A stretch of DNA of 64,000 bases from Gramella sp. MT6 (GTDB taxonomy: Bacteria; Bacteroidota; Bacteroidia; Flavobacteriales; Flavobacteriaceae): the NCBI RefSeq assembly GCF_019357415.1, contig NZ_CP048410.1:124001-188000 (forward strand). Direction: 5' to 3'. Positions 26,526 through 35,070 of this stretch are shown one piece after another; the stretch's first letter is position 1, and the number at the start of each line of letters is the position of its first letter. Below the pieces are notes generated by a model that saw nothing but the letters and a program-made list of their open reading frames with translations, ran no database searches and was not told where the DNA came from. The translations under genes were made by a program, and so were the position numbers.

Positions 26526-27700
26526 TATTCGAAAGTACCGTTATCGCTCTTTATTGTCAGCTTTTTGGTTTCTGAAGCTTCCACCCTACCTACTATCTTC
26601 GCATCAACATCAAAAGATTTAGAAATTTCAATGACCTCATTAGCGATACTTTCATCTACATATAATTCCATTCTATGCCCCATATTAAAAACCTGGTACA
26701 TTTCTTTCCAATCGGTTTTACTTTCCTGCTGGATCAGTTTGAAAAGTGGTGGCGTATCGAATAAATTATTCTTTATAATATGATGTTCATCTATAAAATG
26801 TAAGATCTTGGTTTGGGCTCCACCACTGCAATGAACCATACCATTGATCTTACTGGCACCAATATCGGTAAGGATCTTCTTGATGACAGGCGCATAAGTC
26901 CTGGTTGGAGACAGCACTAGTTTTCCGGCATCTATTGGACTATCTTCAACCTCATCGGTAAGTTTTTTAGTTCCTGAATAAATAAGTTCTTCTGGAATCG
27001 AAGCATCAAAAGATTCTGGATACTTTTCGGCAAGGATCTTAGAGAAAACGTCGTGACGGGCAGAAGTAAGACCGTTACTACCCATACCTCCGTTATATTC
27101 CTTTTCATAAGATGCCTGCCCAAAAGAAGACAGGCCAACGATCACATTACCCGGCTTGATATTGGCATTATCTATCACATCTTTTTTCGGCATTCTCGCT
27201 GTTACCGTAGAATCTACAATGATCGTTCTTACGAGGTCGCCTACATCGGCCGTTTCTCCACCGGTAGAATGAATTTCTACGCCAAAGTCTTTTAATTCAG
27301 AGATCAATTCTTCGGTACCATTAATAATAGCCGAGATCACTTCACCCGGAATCAGGTTTTTATTTCGCCCTATAGTGGACGAAAGCAAAATATTATCTGT
27401 TGCGCCTACACAAAGCAGGTCGTCTATATTCATGATCAAAGCATCCTGAGCAATTCCCTTCCATACCGATAGATCTCCGGTTTCTTTCCAATACATATAA
27501 GCAAGCGAAGACTTGGTTCCAGCACCATCGGCATGCATGATCAAACAATGATCTTCGCTTCCGGTCAAATGATCTGGAACGATCTTACAGAAAGCCCTAG
27601 GAAACAACCCTTTACCTACATTCTTTATAGCATTATGCACATCTTCCTTTCCTGCGGAAACACCTCTTCCTGAATATCGTTTACTTATTTCTTTGCTCAT
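26522..27700 (-). CDS. purM: Phosphoribosylformylglycinamidine cyclo-ligase (AIR synthetase), Bacteroidota-type
   Basis: 392 residues, longer than the usual 345. Makes AIR from FGAM with ATP in purine synthesis. Recognisable segments are KRYSGRGVSAGKEDVHNAIK, MHADGAGTKSSLAYMYW, NIDDLLCVGATDNILLSSTIGRN and GGETADVGDLVRTIIVDST, which carry the PurM ATP-binding Asp/Gly motifs. The divergence and length fit the form I associate with Bacteroidota. Own promoter box at 27720-27727. The stop overlaps the ABC ATPase end by 4 nt. Confidence 0.9.
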   Translation of the reverse strand: MSKEISKRYSGRGVSAGKEDVHNAIKNVGKGLFPRAFCKIVPDHLTGSEDHCLIMHADGAGTKSSLAYMYWKETGDLSVWKGIAQDALIMNIDDLLCVGATDNILLSSTIGRNKNLIPGEVISAIINGTEELISELKDFGVEIHSTGGETADVGDLVRTIIVDSTVTARMPKKDVIDNANIKPGNVIVGLSSFGQASYEKEYNGGMGSNGLTSARHDVFSKILAEKYPESFDASIPEELIYSGTKKLTDEVEDSPIDAGKLVLSPTRTYAPVIKKILTDIGASKINGMVHCSGGAQTKILHFIDEHHIIKNNLFDTPPLFKLIQQESKTDWKEMYQVFNMGHRMELYVDESIANEVIEISKSFDVDAKIVGRVEASETKKLTIKSDNGTFEY

Positions 27701-27719
27701 GACTTTTTCTTAGAGTTTT

Positions 27720-27727
27720 CAAAGATA
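27720..27727 (-). promoter_or_regulatory. Bacteroidota -7 box (TATCTTTG) of purM
   Basis: TATCTTTG on the minus strand, 19 nt before the ATG at 27700. No -33 TTG within 17-23 nt was seen. Confidence 0.55.
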
Positions 27728-27771
27728 ATTAGTTTAAACAGTTCTGGTAAATAATCGGCAAATTTTAAAGC

Positions 27772-27800
27772 AAAAAGCCACGCTTTGGGCGTGGCTTTTT
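27772..27800 (-). terminator. Terminator of glnN
   Basis: Stem AAAAGCCACGC / GCGTGGCTTTT with a short loop. On the minus strand it ends in TTTTTGCTTT, 24 nt after the glnN stop. Confidence 0.9.
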
Positions 27801-27823
27801 CAATATTCAGTTTAACAGTAAAA

Positions 27824-30010
27824 TTATCTAGTGAACAATAACTCTCTGTATTTAGTCAATGGCCAAAGCTCATCGTCTACTAATAATTCAAGTTTATCAC
27901 AATGATATCTAATTTCCTCGAAGAAAGGTTTTACATCGTCACAATAAGCAAATGCTTTTTTCTCTGCATCGTCGATCTTATTGGCAACTTTTCTTGCTTC
28001 GATCATAGCGTTCACATTAGAGTTGATACTAGCGATATGAGCAGAAATACTTTCAATGATCTCTAATTGCTCTTTTGCATGTCTTGTATACTCCTCACCG
28101 TAAATAGCCTTAAGACCAGTAACGTTCTTGATCAAAATATTCTGGTAACGAATAGCAGTTGGGATCACATGATTTCTGGCAATATCTCCAAGGATACGAC
28201 CTTCGATCTGGATTCTCATTGCATACTCTTCAAGTTCGATCTCATGACGAGCCTCTACCTCTACTTTGTTCATAACTCCAAGCTCTTTGTAAAGAGCAAT
28301 GGTCTTCTTACTCACCTGGGCTTTTAGCGCCTGTGGAGTAGTTCTATTATTACTTAGACCTCTTTTCTTAGCTTCTTTTTCCCAAGCTTCACCATATCCA
28401 TCACCTTCAAAACGGATCTTTTTCGACTTCTTGATGTAATCTCTAAGTACATTAAAGATCGCATCATCTTTCTTCATCTTCTTATCCTTGATCAACTTAT
28501 CTACTTCAACTTTAAAGTCTTTAAGCTGCTTGGCTACGATACTGTTCAATACAGTCATTGCTCCGGCACAGTTGGCAAGAGAACCTACTGCACGGAACTC
28601 AAATTTATTACCTGTAAAAGCAAATGAAGAGGTACGGTTTCTATCTGTATTATCCAGAAGGATTTCCGGGATCTTACCTACCACGTTCAGTTTAAGCTCT
28701 GTTTTCTCTTGTGGAGAAAGTTTGCCATCAGTTACTTTTTCAAGTTCATCAAGAACCTTGGTTAACTGAGATCCTATGAAAACAGAAATAATTGCCGGTG
28801 GTGCCTCATTTGCCCCCAGACGGTGGTCGTTAGAAGCACTGGCGATTGCAGCTCTTAATAATTCTTCATTATCGTATACTGCTTTAATAGTATTTACGAA
28901 GAAAGTAAGGAACTGCAGGTTTTTCATTGGAGTAGATCCTGGTGAAAGTAAATTCACTCCTGTATCTGTAGCCAATGACCAGTTATTGTGTTTACCACTA
29001 CCGTTAATTCCGGCAAATGGTTTTTCGTGCATTAATACACTAAGATTATGTCTTTCACCAACCTTCTTCATCACATCCATGATCAAAGAGTTATGGTCTA
29101 CTGCAAGGTTCGCCTCTTCAAAGATTGGAGCCAGCTCGAACTGGTTCGGTGCTACCTCGTTGTGACGGGTTTTTACCGGTATACCCAGCTTCATACATTC
29201 GATCTCAAGATCCATCATAAAAGCAATAGCTCTGGAAGGAATAGATCCAAAATAGTGATCATCTAATTGCTGACCTTTTGCAGGTGAGTGCCCAAGAAGA
29301 GTTCTACCTGTAAGAGTAATATCTGGTCTTGAAGCAACAAGAGCAGAATCTATAAGAAAATATTCCTGCTCCCATCCAAGGGTTGCATTTACTTTCTTTA
29401 CATTTTTATCAAAATACTTGGCAACATCTGTAGCAGCCTGATCTGCTGCTTGCAATGCTCTAAGTAAAGGTGTTTTATTATCTAATGCCTCTCCTGTATA
29501 GGAAACGAATATAGTTGGAATACAAAGTGTAGTTCCCCAGATAAATGCAGGAGATGTAGGATCCCATGCAGTATATCCTCGAGCTTCAAAAGTATTTCTA
29601 ATTCCACCATTCGGGAAACTTGAAGCATCTGGTTCCTGTTGAACCAACTGCCCACCACCAAATTTCTCAATTGCAAGGCCCTCTCCTAATGGTTCAAAGA
29701 ATGCATCATGCTTTTCTGCAGTGGCTCCTGTTAGGGGCTGGAACCAGTGTGTATAATGCGTAACTCCTTTAGAGATCGCCCATTCCTTCATCCCGGTAGA
29801 AATATGATCGGCTACATTACGGTCAATTTTCTTTCCCGTACGCATAGCTTCGGTCACATTCTCATAGGCTTCTTTGGTTAAAAACTGCCTCATGATAGTT
29901 TCGTTGAACACATTGCTTGAGAAGATCTCAGATCTTCTAGCAGGTTCTTCTATCTTAACAGGCTTTCGGTTTAAAGTTTCTTTTAAAGCTTGAAATCGTA
30001 AAGTTGACAT
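27824..30010 (-). CDS. glnN: Glutamine synthetase type III
   Basis: 728 residues, the length of GSIII (GlnN) dodecamers of Bacteroidota and cyanobacteria. ATP-dependent amidation of glutamate. GSIII marks are TRHNEVAPNQFELAP, VLMHEKPFAGINGSGKHNNW and FRAVGSLANCAGAMTVLNSI. No adenylylation site is expected in this class. It is divergent from a GSII gene across a 288-nt gap. Together with PII and Amt elsewhere in the window it points to ammonium assimilation through GS. Confidence 0.97.
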   Translation of the reverse strand: MSTLRFQALKETLNRKPVKIEEPARRSEIFSSNVFNETIMRQFLTKEAYENVTEAMRTGKKIDRNVADHISTGMKEWAISKGVTHYTHWFQPLTGATAEKHDAFFEPLGEGLAIEKFGGGQLVQQEPDASSFPNGGIRNTFEARGYTAWDPTSPAFIWGTTLCIPTIFVSYTGEALDNKTPLLRALQAADQAATDVAKYFDKNVKKVNATLGWEQEYFLIDSALVASRPDITLTGRTLLGHSPAKGQQLDDHYFGSIPSRAIAFMMDLEIECMKLGIPVKTRHNEVAPNQFELAPIFEEANLAVDHNSLIMDVMKKVGERHNLSVLMHEKPFAGINGSGKHNNWSLATDTGVNLLSPGSTPMKNLQFLTFFVNTIKAVYDNEELLRAAIASASNDHRLGANEAPPAIISVFIGSQLTKVLDELEKVTDGKLSPQEKTELKLNVVGKIPEILLDNTDRNRTSSFAFTGNKFEFRAVGSLANCAGAMTVLNSIVAKQLKDFKVEVDKLIKDKKMKKDDAIFNVLRDYIKKSKKIRFEGDGYGEAWEKEAKKRGLSNNRTTPQALKAQVSKKTIALYKELGVMNKVEVEARHEIELEEYAMRIQIEGRILGDIARNHVIPTAIRYQNILIKNVTGLKAIYGEEYTRHAKEQLEIIESISAHIASINSNVNAMIEARKVANKIDDAEKKAFAYCDDVKPFFEEIRYHCDKLELLVDDELWPLTKYRELLFTR

Positions 30011-30221
30011 ATAAAATATTTAAGTTGTGTTTTTCAGATCATGATTGACCTTTTTACCGATAAAAAAAGTCATCTATAACAAAAAAATGATGTTTTAAGT
30101 TGCGAATATAGGATTTCTGTGTTGATAATTTAAAAATTTCGTGCTTAAAAAATGCTAATTTTTAATTTTAACCCCTCCAAAATTAGGGTTCAAATAAAAG
30201 TTAACATGATTTTAGTTTTTG

Positions 30222-30244
30222 AAGCCCCTTCACTAAAGGGGTTT
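30222..30244 (+). promoter_or_regulatory. Hairpin in the GSIII-GSII intergenic region
   Basis: AAGCCCCTT / AAGGGGTTT with loop CACTA, 55 nt before the GSII ATG. It is followed by AAGATTAAATTAATATTTTTAA. It could be a leader hairpin of the GSII mRNA or an operator. The rest of the 288-nt gap has no ORF and no clear TAnnTTTG box. Confidence 0.4.
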
Positions 30245-30298
30245 AAGATTAAATTAATATTTTTAAGCCTTTAACATGTAACTTTAAATTTTCACATT

Positions 30299-31324
30299 AT
30301 GAGCAGTAAGGCAAAACTAGAGTACATATGGCTGGATGGATACTATCCTACTCAGAACATGCGTAGTAAAACCAAAATTGAACCTGATTTTAGTGGAAAA
30401 CTCGAAGATTGTCCTATTTGGTCCTTCGATGGTTCTTCGACCAAACAGGCTGAGGGTGGAAACTCTGATTGTTTATTGAAACCAGTTGCTATCTATCCAG
30501 ACCCCGCAAGAAAAAACGGGTACCTGGTAATGTCTGAAGTACTGAATCCAGATGGTACTCCTCACGAAACAAATTCCAGGGCTACCATAGATGATGAAGA
30601 CGAGGATTTTTGGTTTGGCTTTGAACAGGAATATTTTATCATGGATACAAAAACCCAGCTTCCGCTAGGCTTCCCAATGGGAGGATATCCCGGCCCGCAG
30701 GGAATGTATTATTGCTCTGTAGGCGGCAGAAATACTCATGGTAGAAAATTAGTGGAAAGACATGCCGATCTTTGCCTGGAAGCAGGAATTAATTTTGAAG
30801 GTATCAATCAGGAAGTTGCAAGCGGACAGTGGGAATTTCAGGTCTTTGCCAAAGGAGGCAAAAAAGCCGGGGATGAAGTCTGGGTTGCACGTTATTTGCT
30901 GGACAGGCTAACTGAAGAATATGGTTATTATATTGAATATCATCCTAAACCGGTAAAAGGCGACTGGAATGGTTCTGGTATGCACTGTAATTTTTCAAAT
31001 ACTTTATTGAGAACTGCAGGCTCAAAGGAGGTATATGACCAGGTTTGTGAAGCCTTCAGGCCGGTAACTAAAGAACATATCGAGGTTTATGGAGAATATA
31101 ATGACGAAAGATTGACCGGTTTACATGAAACAGCATCGATCAACGATTTCAGCTATGGAGTTTCAGATCGTGGAGCTTCCATTCGTATTCCTATTATTAC
31201 CGTGGAGAAAGGATACAAAGGCTGGCTGGAAGATCGCAGGCCGGCCTCTAATGCAGATCCTTATAAAGTGGCAGCAAGGATCATTAAAACAGTAGAATCT
31301 GTACCGGTAGCGGTTAATGCATAA
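30299..31324 (+). CDS. Glutamine synthetase type II (eukaryote-like)
   Basis: 341 residues, the short GSII form (GlnII) known from plants, animals, rhizobia and streptomycetes. Beta-grasp signature PIWSFDGSSTKQAEGGNSD, ATP/catalytic segments FGFEQEYFIMD, GDWNGSGMHCNFS, and the C-terminal RRPASNADPYKVAARI. Lacks the C-terminal adenylylation region of GSI. Divergent from glnN, so the cell appears to hold two different GS classes side by side. A terminator follows. Confidence 0.95.
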   Translation: MSSKAKLEYIWLDGYYPTQNMRSKTKIEPDFSGKLEDCPIWSFDGSSTKQAEGGNSDCLLKPVAIYPDPARKNGYLVMSEVLNPDGTPHETNSRATIDDEDEDFWFGFEQEYFIMDTKTQLPLGFPMGGYPGPQGMYYCSVGGRNTHGRKLVERHADLCLEAGINFEGINQEVASGQWEFQVFAKGGKKAGDEVWVARYLLDRLTEEYGYYIEYHPKPVKGDWNGSGMHCNFSNTLLRTAGSKEVYDQVCEAFRPVTKEHIEVYGEYNDERLTGLHETASINDFSYGVSDRGASIRIPIITVEKGYKGWLEDRRPASNADPYKVAARIIKTVESVPVAVNA

Positions 31325-31347
31325 CTATTAATACTATGAAAAGGAAT

Positions 31348-31379
31348 AAAGGTCATCTTCACTGGATGGCCTTTTTTTT
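31348..31379 (+). terminator. Terminator of the GSII gene
   Basis: Stem AAAGGTCATC / GATGGCCTTT (one wobble pair) with a 7-nt loop and T8. Confidence 0.88.
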
Positions 31380-32322
31380 ATATGAAAGTTAAAATAATAA
31401 AGACTGAATACCCTGCCAGTAGAACAAAACCTTCCTTTCGACCCATTTCAGAAAACTTAGGAATAAGAAGCATTGGTAATAATATAAAAGCGATGCCCAG
31501 CATCCAGAACATATCATTGCTAAGGATCTGCGAAGATTGTACCACAACAGGCTGAATTAATGCTGTTAGTCCCAACACCGAGGCTATATTAAATATATTT
31601 GAACCAATAAGGTTTCCCAGAGAAATAGCTTTCTCCTTTTTTATAGCAGCTATTAATGAAGCTGCGAGTTCTGGTACGCTGGTACCAATGGCGATGACGG
31701 TAACTGAAACAACTCTTTCACTTACACCTAACTGTGTAGCCAGATCTACCGCTCCCAAAACCAGGAGTTCAGATCCACCCCATAAGGCGAAGATCCCAAT
31801 TAGAAGCCAGAGACTCATTTTAAAACCTCTAACATCCCGAAGAGATTCATCTACCTCCTCTACTATAACCTTATCTTTTCTTCTTGACCTCTTAATCAAT
31901 ATGAACAGGTAAACTACTAGACCTAATAATAAAGCACCACCCTCTATCCTGCTTAAAGTATTTTCACTTAAAAGGAAAAAATAAAGAACGATCGAAAACA
32001 CCATCATAACAGGCCAGTTGATACGGTAAAAATCTCTATCTACCATTAACGGAGAAACCATTGCCGTTAAACCAAGCACCAGGCCGATATTCGCAATATT
32101 CGAACCAATCACATTCCCAAGTGAAATATCTGAAAAGCCATCTATAGCCGCCTGGAGACTTACCAGTAATTCTGGCGCAGAGGTAGCAAAAGAAACTACC
32201 GTGAGCCCTATTACCATTCTGGAAATATTCAGTTTAAGGGATAGCGCTACAGATGCCCTAACCAAAAACTCTCCTCCTATTACCAGCAAAACAAAGCCAA
32301 CGAGTAGATATACAACGCTCAT
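31378..32322 (-). CDS. Calcium/sodium antiporter (CaCA family, YrbG-like)
   Basis: 314 residues, about ten helices in two inverted repeats. Each repeat has the alpha motif: VVSFATSAPELLVSLQAA with GNVIGSNIANIG, and VIAIGTSVPELAASLIAA with GNLIGSNIFNIA. These Glu/Asn residues bind Na+ and Ca2+ in the family. Predicted inner-membrane exchanger exporting Ca2+ against Na+ or H+. Monocistronic. Confidence 0.93.
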   Translation of the reverse strand: MSVVYLLVGFVLLVIGGEFLVRASVALSLKLNISRMVIGLTVVSFATSAPELLVSLQAAIDGFSDISLGNVIGSNIANIGLVLGLTAMVSPLMVDRDFYRINWPVMMVFSIVLYFFLLSENTLSRIEGGALLLGLVVYLFILIKRSRRKDKVIVEEVDESLRDVRGFKMSLWLLIGIFALWGGSELLVLGAVDLATQLGVSERVVSVTVIAIGTSVPELAASLIAAIKKEKAISLGNLIGSNIFNIASVLGLTALIQPVVVQSSQILSNDMFWMLGIAFILLPMLLIPKFSEMGRKEGFVLLAGYSVFIILTFI

Positions 32323-32380
32323 AAATCAATTTTTGACGAAGATAGAAGAAATGCCTTAAATACCAGCCAGAATAAAAAAC

Positions 32381-32396
32381 AACTACTTTTGTAGTT
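32381..32396 (+). promoter_or_regulatory. BlaI/MecI-type operator (AACTAC-TTTT-GTAGTT)
   Basis: Perfect 6-bp inverted repeat with a 4-nt spacer. It matches the core ACTAC-N4-GTAGT of the staphylococcal bla/mec operator. It lies upstream of the -7 box at 32416 and covers a TTTTG that could serve as the -33 element, so a bound repressor would block the promoter of the blaI-like gene. Autoregulation is inferred. Confidence 0.7.
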
Positions 32397-32415
32397 TATC
32401 AACTATTTTTTTCGT

Positions 32416-32423
32416 TATATTTG
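32416..32423 (+). promoter_or_regulatory. Bacteroidota -7 box (TATATTTG) of the blaI-M56 operon
   Basis: TATATTTG matches TAnnTTTG. TTTTG at 32387-32391 is 24 nt upstream, slightly beyond the usual spacing, and lies within the operator. Predicted start of transcription is near 32430, 22 nt before the ATG. Confidence 0.6.
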
Positions 32424-32451
32424 AAAATCAAATCTCATAAATTATTGTTTC

Positions 32452-32814
32452 ATGGAAAAACTAACGAATAAAGAAGAAGAGATCATGCGAGTTCTCTGGG
32501 ATCTGGAAAAAGCTTTTGTAAAAGAAGTTCTGCCAGAATTGAAAGACCAGAAGCTTCATTATAATACCGTTTCTACCATTATTAGAAATCTTGAGGAAAA
32601 GGGATATGTCTCGCACAAGGCTTATGGAAAGACCCATCAGTATTTCCCAGTAGTTTCCAAAGAAAGCTATCGCAAGCAGTTTATGAACATGGCCACAAAA
32701 CGATTTTTTGATAACTCATTCAAGAATGTGGTTTCTTATTTCGCGAAGGAAGAAAAGATCAGTGCTGATGAACTTAGAGAGATCCTGGATATTATTGAAA
32801 ATGAGAAGAAATAA
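32452..32814 (+). CDS. BlaI/MecI family repressor
   Basis: 120-residue winged-helix repressor: LTNKEEEIMRVLWDLEKAFV, then LHYNTVSTIIRNLEEKGYVSH as the recognition helix and wing, and a C-terminal dimerisation helix. In the classical system BlaR1 signalling leads to cleavage of BlaI. Here the partner is the M56 gene whose ATG overlaps its stop by 1 nt (TAATG). An operator-like palindrome lies just upstream. No beta-lactamase gene is adjacent, so the regulon is probably envelope-related and not necessarily antibiotic resistance. Confidence 0.93.
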   Translation: MEKLTNKEEEIMRVLWDLEKAFVKEVLPELKDQKLHYNTVSTIIRNLEEKGYVSHKAYGKTHQYFPVVSKESYRKQFMNMATKRFFDNSFKNVVSYFAKEEKISADELREILDIIENEKK

Positions 32815-34826
32815 TGGAAAGTTTTTTAATCTACATACTTAAAGCCTCTGCCCTATTGGGTCTTTTCTACCTTAGTTATCTCTTTCTACTCAAAAAGGAA
32901 ACCTCATTCAATCTCAACCGAAAGTTCTTACTTTCAGGTTTATTTACCTCTTTGATCCTTCCCCTGATCAGTTTGACTAAAAAGGTATACATCGAAGCCG
33001 CTCCCGAAACCTTCAGTTATATACCGACCTCGACCAATATCACTCAAATGCCCGTAGAGAATACCCTCGATTGGTGGCAAATTTCAGGGATCATTTATCT
33101 AATCATCACCGGGTTTTTCCTTACCAGGTTTTGTATTCAAATAAGTGCAGTCATCAAAATAATCCTGGTTCATAAAGTTCAGAAAAGATCAGCATTCAAA
33201 TATCTTGAAGTAGCAGAGGATCAGTTGCCATTTTCGTTTTTCAACTACATCGTATTCAATCCATATAAACATTCTGAAAAAGATCTAAGGCTCATCCTGG
33301 AACACGAAAAGGTTCATGCAAGACAATTACATTCTGTAGATATAATATTGGTGAACCTAATAAACTGCATTTTTTGGTTCAACCCGTTTTCCTGGTTCTA
33401 TAAAAGATCTGTAGAACAGAATCTTGAATTCCTAGCCGACCGGGAAACTGTAATAAACACCTCTGAAATTAAGGAATACCAGCATGCACTGGTAAAAGTT
33501 TCAATAGCCGATCTAAATCCGGCACTTACTAATCATTTTTATCAATCATTTATCAAAAAACGAATTCTTATGTTAAACAAAAAATCATCAAACCAGAGTC
33601 CGGCATGGAAGTTAAGCCTGGTAATGCCATTGATTCTTGCTTTCATGCTGCTCTTTAATGTTAAGACCGAAGCTCAAATCGTTGAGAATAAGTCACAAAT
33701 TGCAGAAAAGTCTGAATCGCCGGAACCTCAACAAGAACCTGAACTTGAAACTGAAATTGAAGAGGAAATTGAAATAGCGGAGGCTCCCGAAGAAATCGAA
33801 GTTGAAATTGAAGAAGCTCCTGAAGTTTCCTGGACTACTGAAACCAGGACCACCAGACGTAGAAGCATGGGAGATCTGGGTATTGATCCCTTGTATGTCC
33901 TGAACGGGAAAAAATATAAGGCTTCAAAACTCAAAAGTAAATATATTAGTCTTGGATCTGAATTTGAGATCTTAACCGGTGAAGATGCTACCAATACTTT
34001 TGGCGAGGATGCAAAAGGTGGAGCGATAATTATTCCGGACGCAGAGATCATCAAGAACTTTGACAAGGTCATGGAAGAAATTGGAGGAAACAACCAGTTT
34101 TCGGGAAGATATATTATGGTAGATGAAACTGGAAAACCAAACTATGTAAGACTAAATTCTTCCACTTCGGCTCCTAAACATGAAAAAGTAATATTCGGAA
34201 AGGGACACTCAACAGTTCAAGCCTTTCCAAAAATGAGTGACTATCAAATAATGCACGGCAGCGCTTCGAATGGAATAAACGGAACAGGTGTTTACGAATT
34301 CAGAACAAAAGACTCAGGACACAATGTAAGAATTCGAAAAATCAGTAACGATTCTAATAAGGTATATTTCCAGACTCAGAATAGTGAACCGATTTATGTT
34401 GTTAATGAAGAAATACAAACCAAAGATTTTCTCCAATTGATAGACCCTGAAGATATCGCTTCAATCAATGTTCTTAAGGGAGGCATGGCAATAAAAGAAT
34501 ATGGGAACAAAGCAAAAAATGGAGTTATCGTTATTAAAACAAAGGAATTCACCGGTGAGAGTGATGCCTCCATCTTCCAGATAAAAAACACTTATACCAA
34601 TGCAGAAATCGAAGCCCTAAAAAATCAAGTAAGCGAAAAGACAGATTACGAGCTAGAGCTAAAAGGAATAAAACGCAATGACCAAGGGATAATTACCAAT
34701 ATTGAGGTTAAGTTTTACAATAGTCAAAATATGGTTAACTCGAATTACAGTAACAGTCATGGAGTTCCAAATATACACGTTGGACTTAGAAAAGGTGGCG
34801 GATTAATTATCTCGACATCCGAATAA
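32814..34826 (+). CDS. M56 (BlaR1-like) membrane metallopeptidase with C-terminal TonB-plug-like repeats
   Basis: 670 residues. Membrane helices lie at about 7-25, 40-55, 90-110 and 262-280. The zinc protease motif HEKVH is near residue 163, with NPFSWFYKRSVEQNLEFLAD supplying the third ligand region. After the last helix comes a Glu/Pro-rich stretch (about 300-340). Two plug-like modules follow: DPLYVLNGKKYKASK near 359 and EPIYVVNEEIQTKDF near 524, the latter with IDPEDIASINVLKGG and NGVIVIKTK. The BlaR1 penicillin-binding domain is absent. Predicted to sense an envelope signal and relieve BlaI repression. Confidence 0.88.
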   Translation: MESFLIYILKASALLGLFYLSYLFLLKKETSFNLNRKFLLSGLFTSLILPLISLTKKVYIEAAPETFSYIPTSTNITQMPVENTLDWWQISGIIYLIITGFFLTRFCIQISAVIKIILVHKVQKRSAFKYLEVAEDQLPFSFFNYIVFNPYKHSEKDLRLILEHEKVHARQLHSVDIILVNLINCIFWFNPFSWFYKRSVEQNLEFLADRETVINTSEIKEYQHALVKVSIADLNPALTNHFYQSFIKKRILMLNKKSSNQSPAWKLSLVMPLILAFMLLFNVKTEAQIVENKSQIAEKSESPEPQQEPELETEIEEEIEIAEAPEEIEVEIEEAPEVSWTTETRTTRRRSMGDLGIDPLYVLNGKKYKASKLKSKYISLGSEFEILTGEDATNTFGEDAKGGAIIIPDAEIIKNFDKVMEEIGGNNQFSGRYIMVDETGKPNYVRLNSSTSAPKHEKVIFGKGHSTVQAFPKMSDYQIMHGSASNGINGTGVYEFRTKDSGHNVRIRKISNDSNKVYFQTQNSEPIYVVNEEIQTKDFLQLIDPEDIASINVLKGGMAIKEYGNKAKNGVIVIKTKEFTGESDASIFQIKNTYTNAEIEALKNQVSEKTDYELELKGIKRNDQGIITNIEVKFYNSQNMVNSNYSNSHGVPNIHVGLRKGGGLIISTSE

Positions 34827-34850
34827 AATATAAATTTGAGTGCCTTAAAA

Positions 34851-34883
34851 ACCTGTCAATGCATAGATTGACAGGTTTTTTTT
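34851..34883 (+). terminator. Terminator of the blaI-M56 operon
   Basis: Perfect 10-bp stem ACCTGTCAAT / ATTGACAGGT with loop GCATAG and a T7 tail. Confidence 0.92.
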
Positions 34884-34917
34884 ATACTTTCATTATCTTT
34901 AAAGGAAACCAACCAGA

Positions 34918-35070
34918 ATGAAAAAGAAATTTTTTAAGGCTTTAGCGAAACTGAATAAGAAAATTTTCCCCAGTTATTCTAAAAAAGGCCTCGACCTTCA
35001 AAAGGCGAGTAAACTGCAAATGGCTATTATCGGCTGGAAATTATGGGTAACTAAAAATTCTCTTAGTTAA
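34918..35070 (+). CDS. Small basic protein, 50 residues
   Basis: Begins MKKKFFKALAKLNKKIFPSY and ends with AIIGWKLWVTKNSLS. Rich in Lys with conserved-looking aromatic residues in the second half. I recall similar short proteins in other flavobacteria, but can assign no function. The ATG follows the previous terminator by about 35 nt. The stop overlaps the convergent apt by 4 nt. An ORF this short is easily missed. Its composition and the tight packing support it as real. Confidence 0.65.
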   Translation: MKKKFFKALAKLNKKIFPSYSKKGLDLQKASKLQMAIIGWKLWVTKNSLS

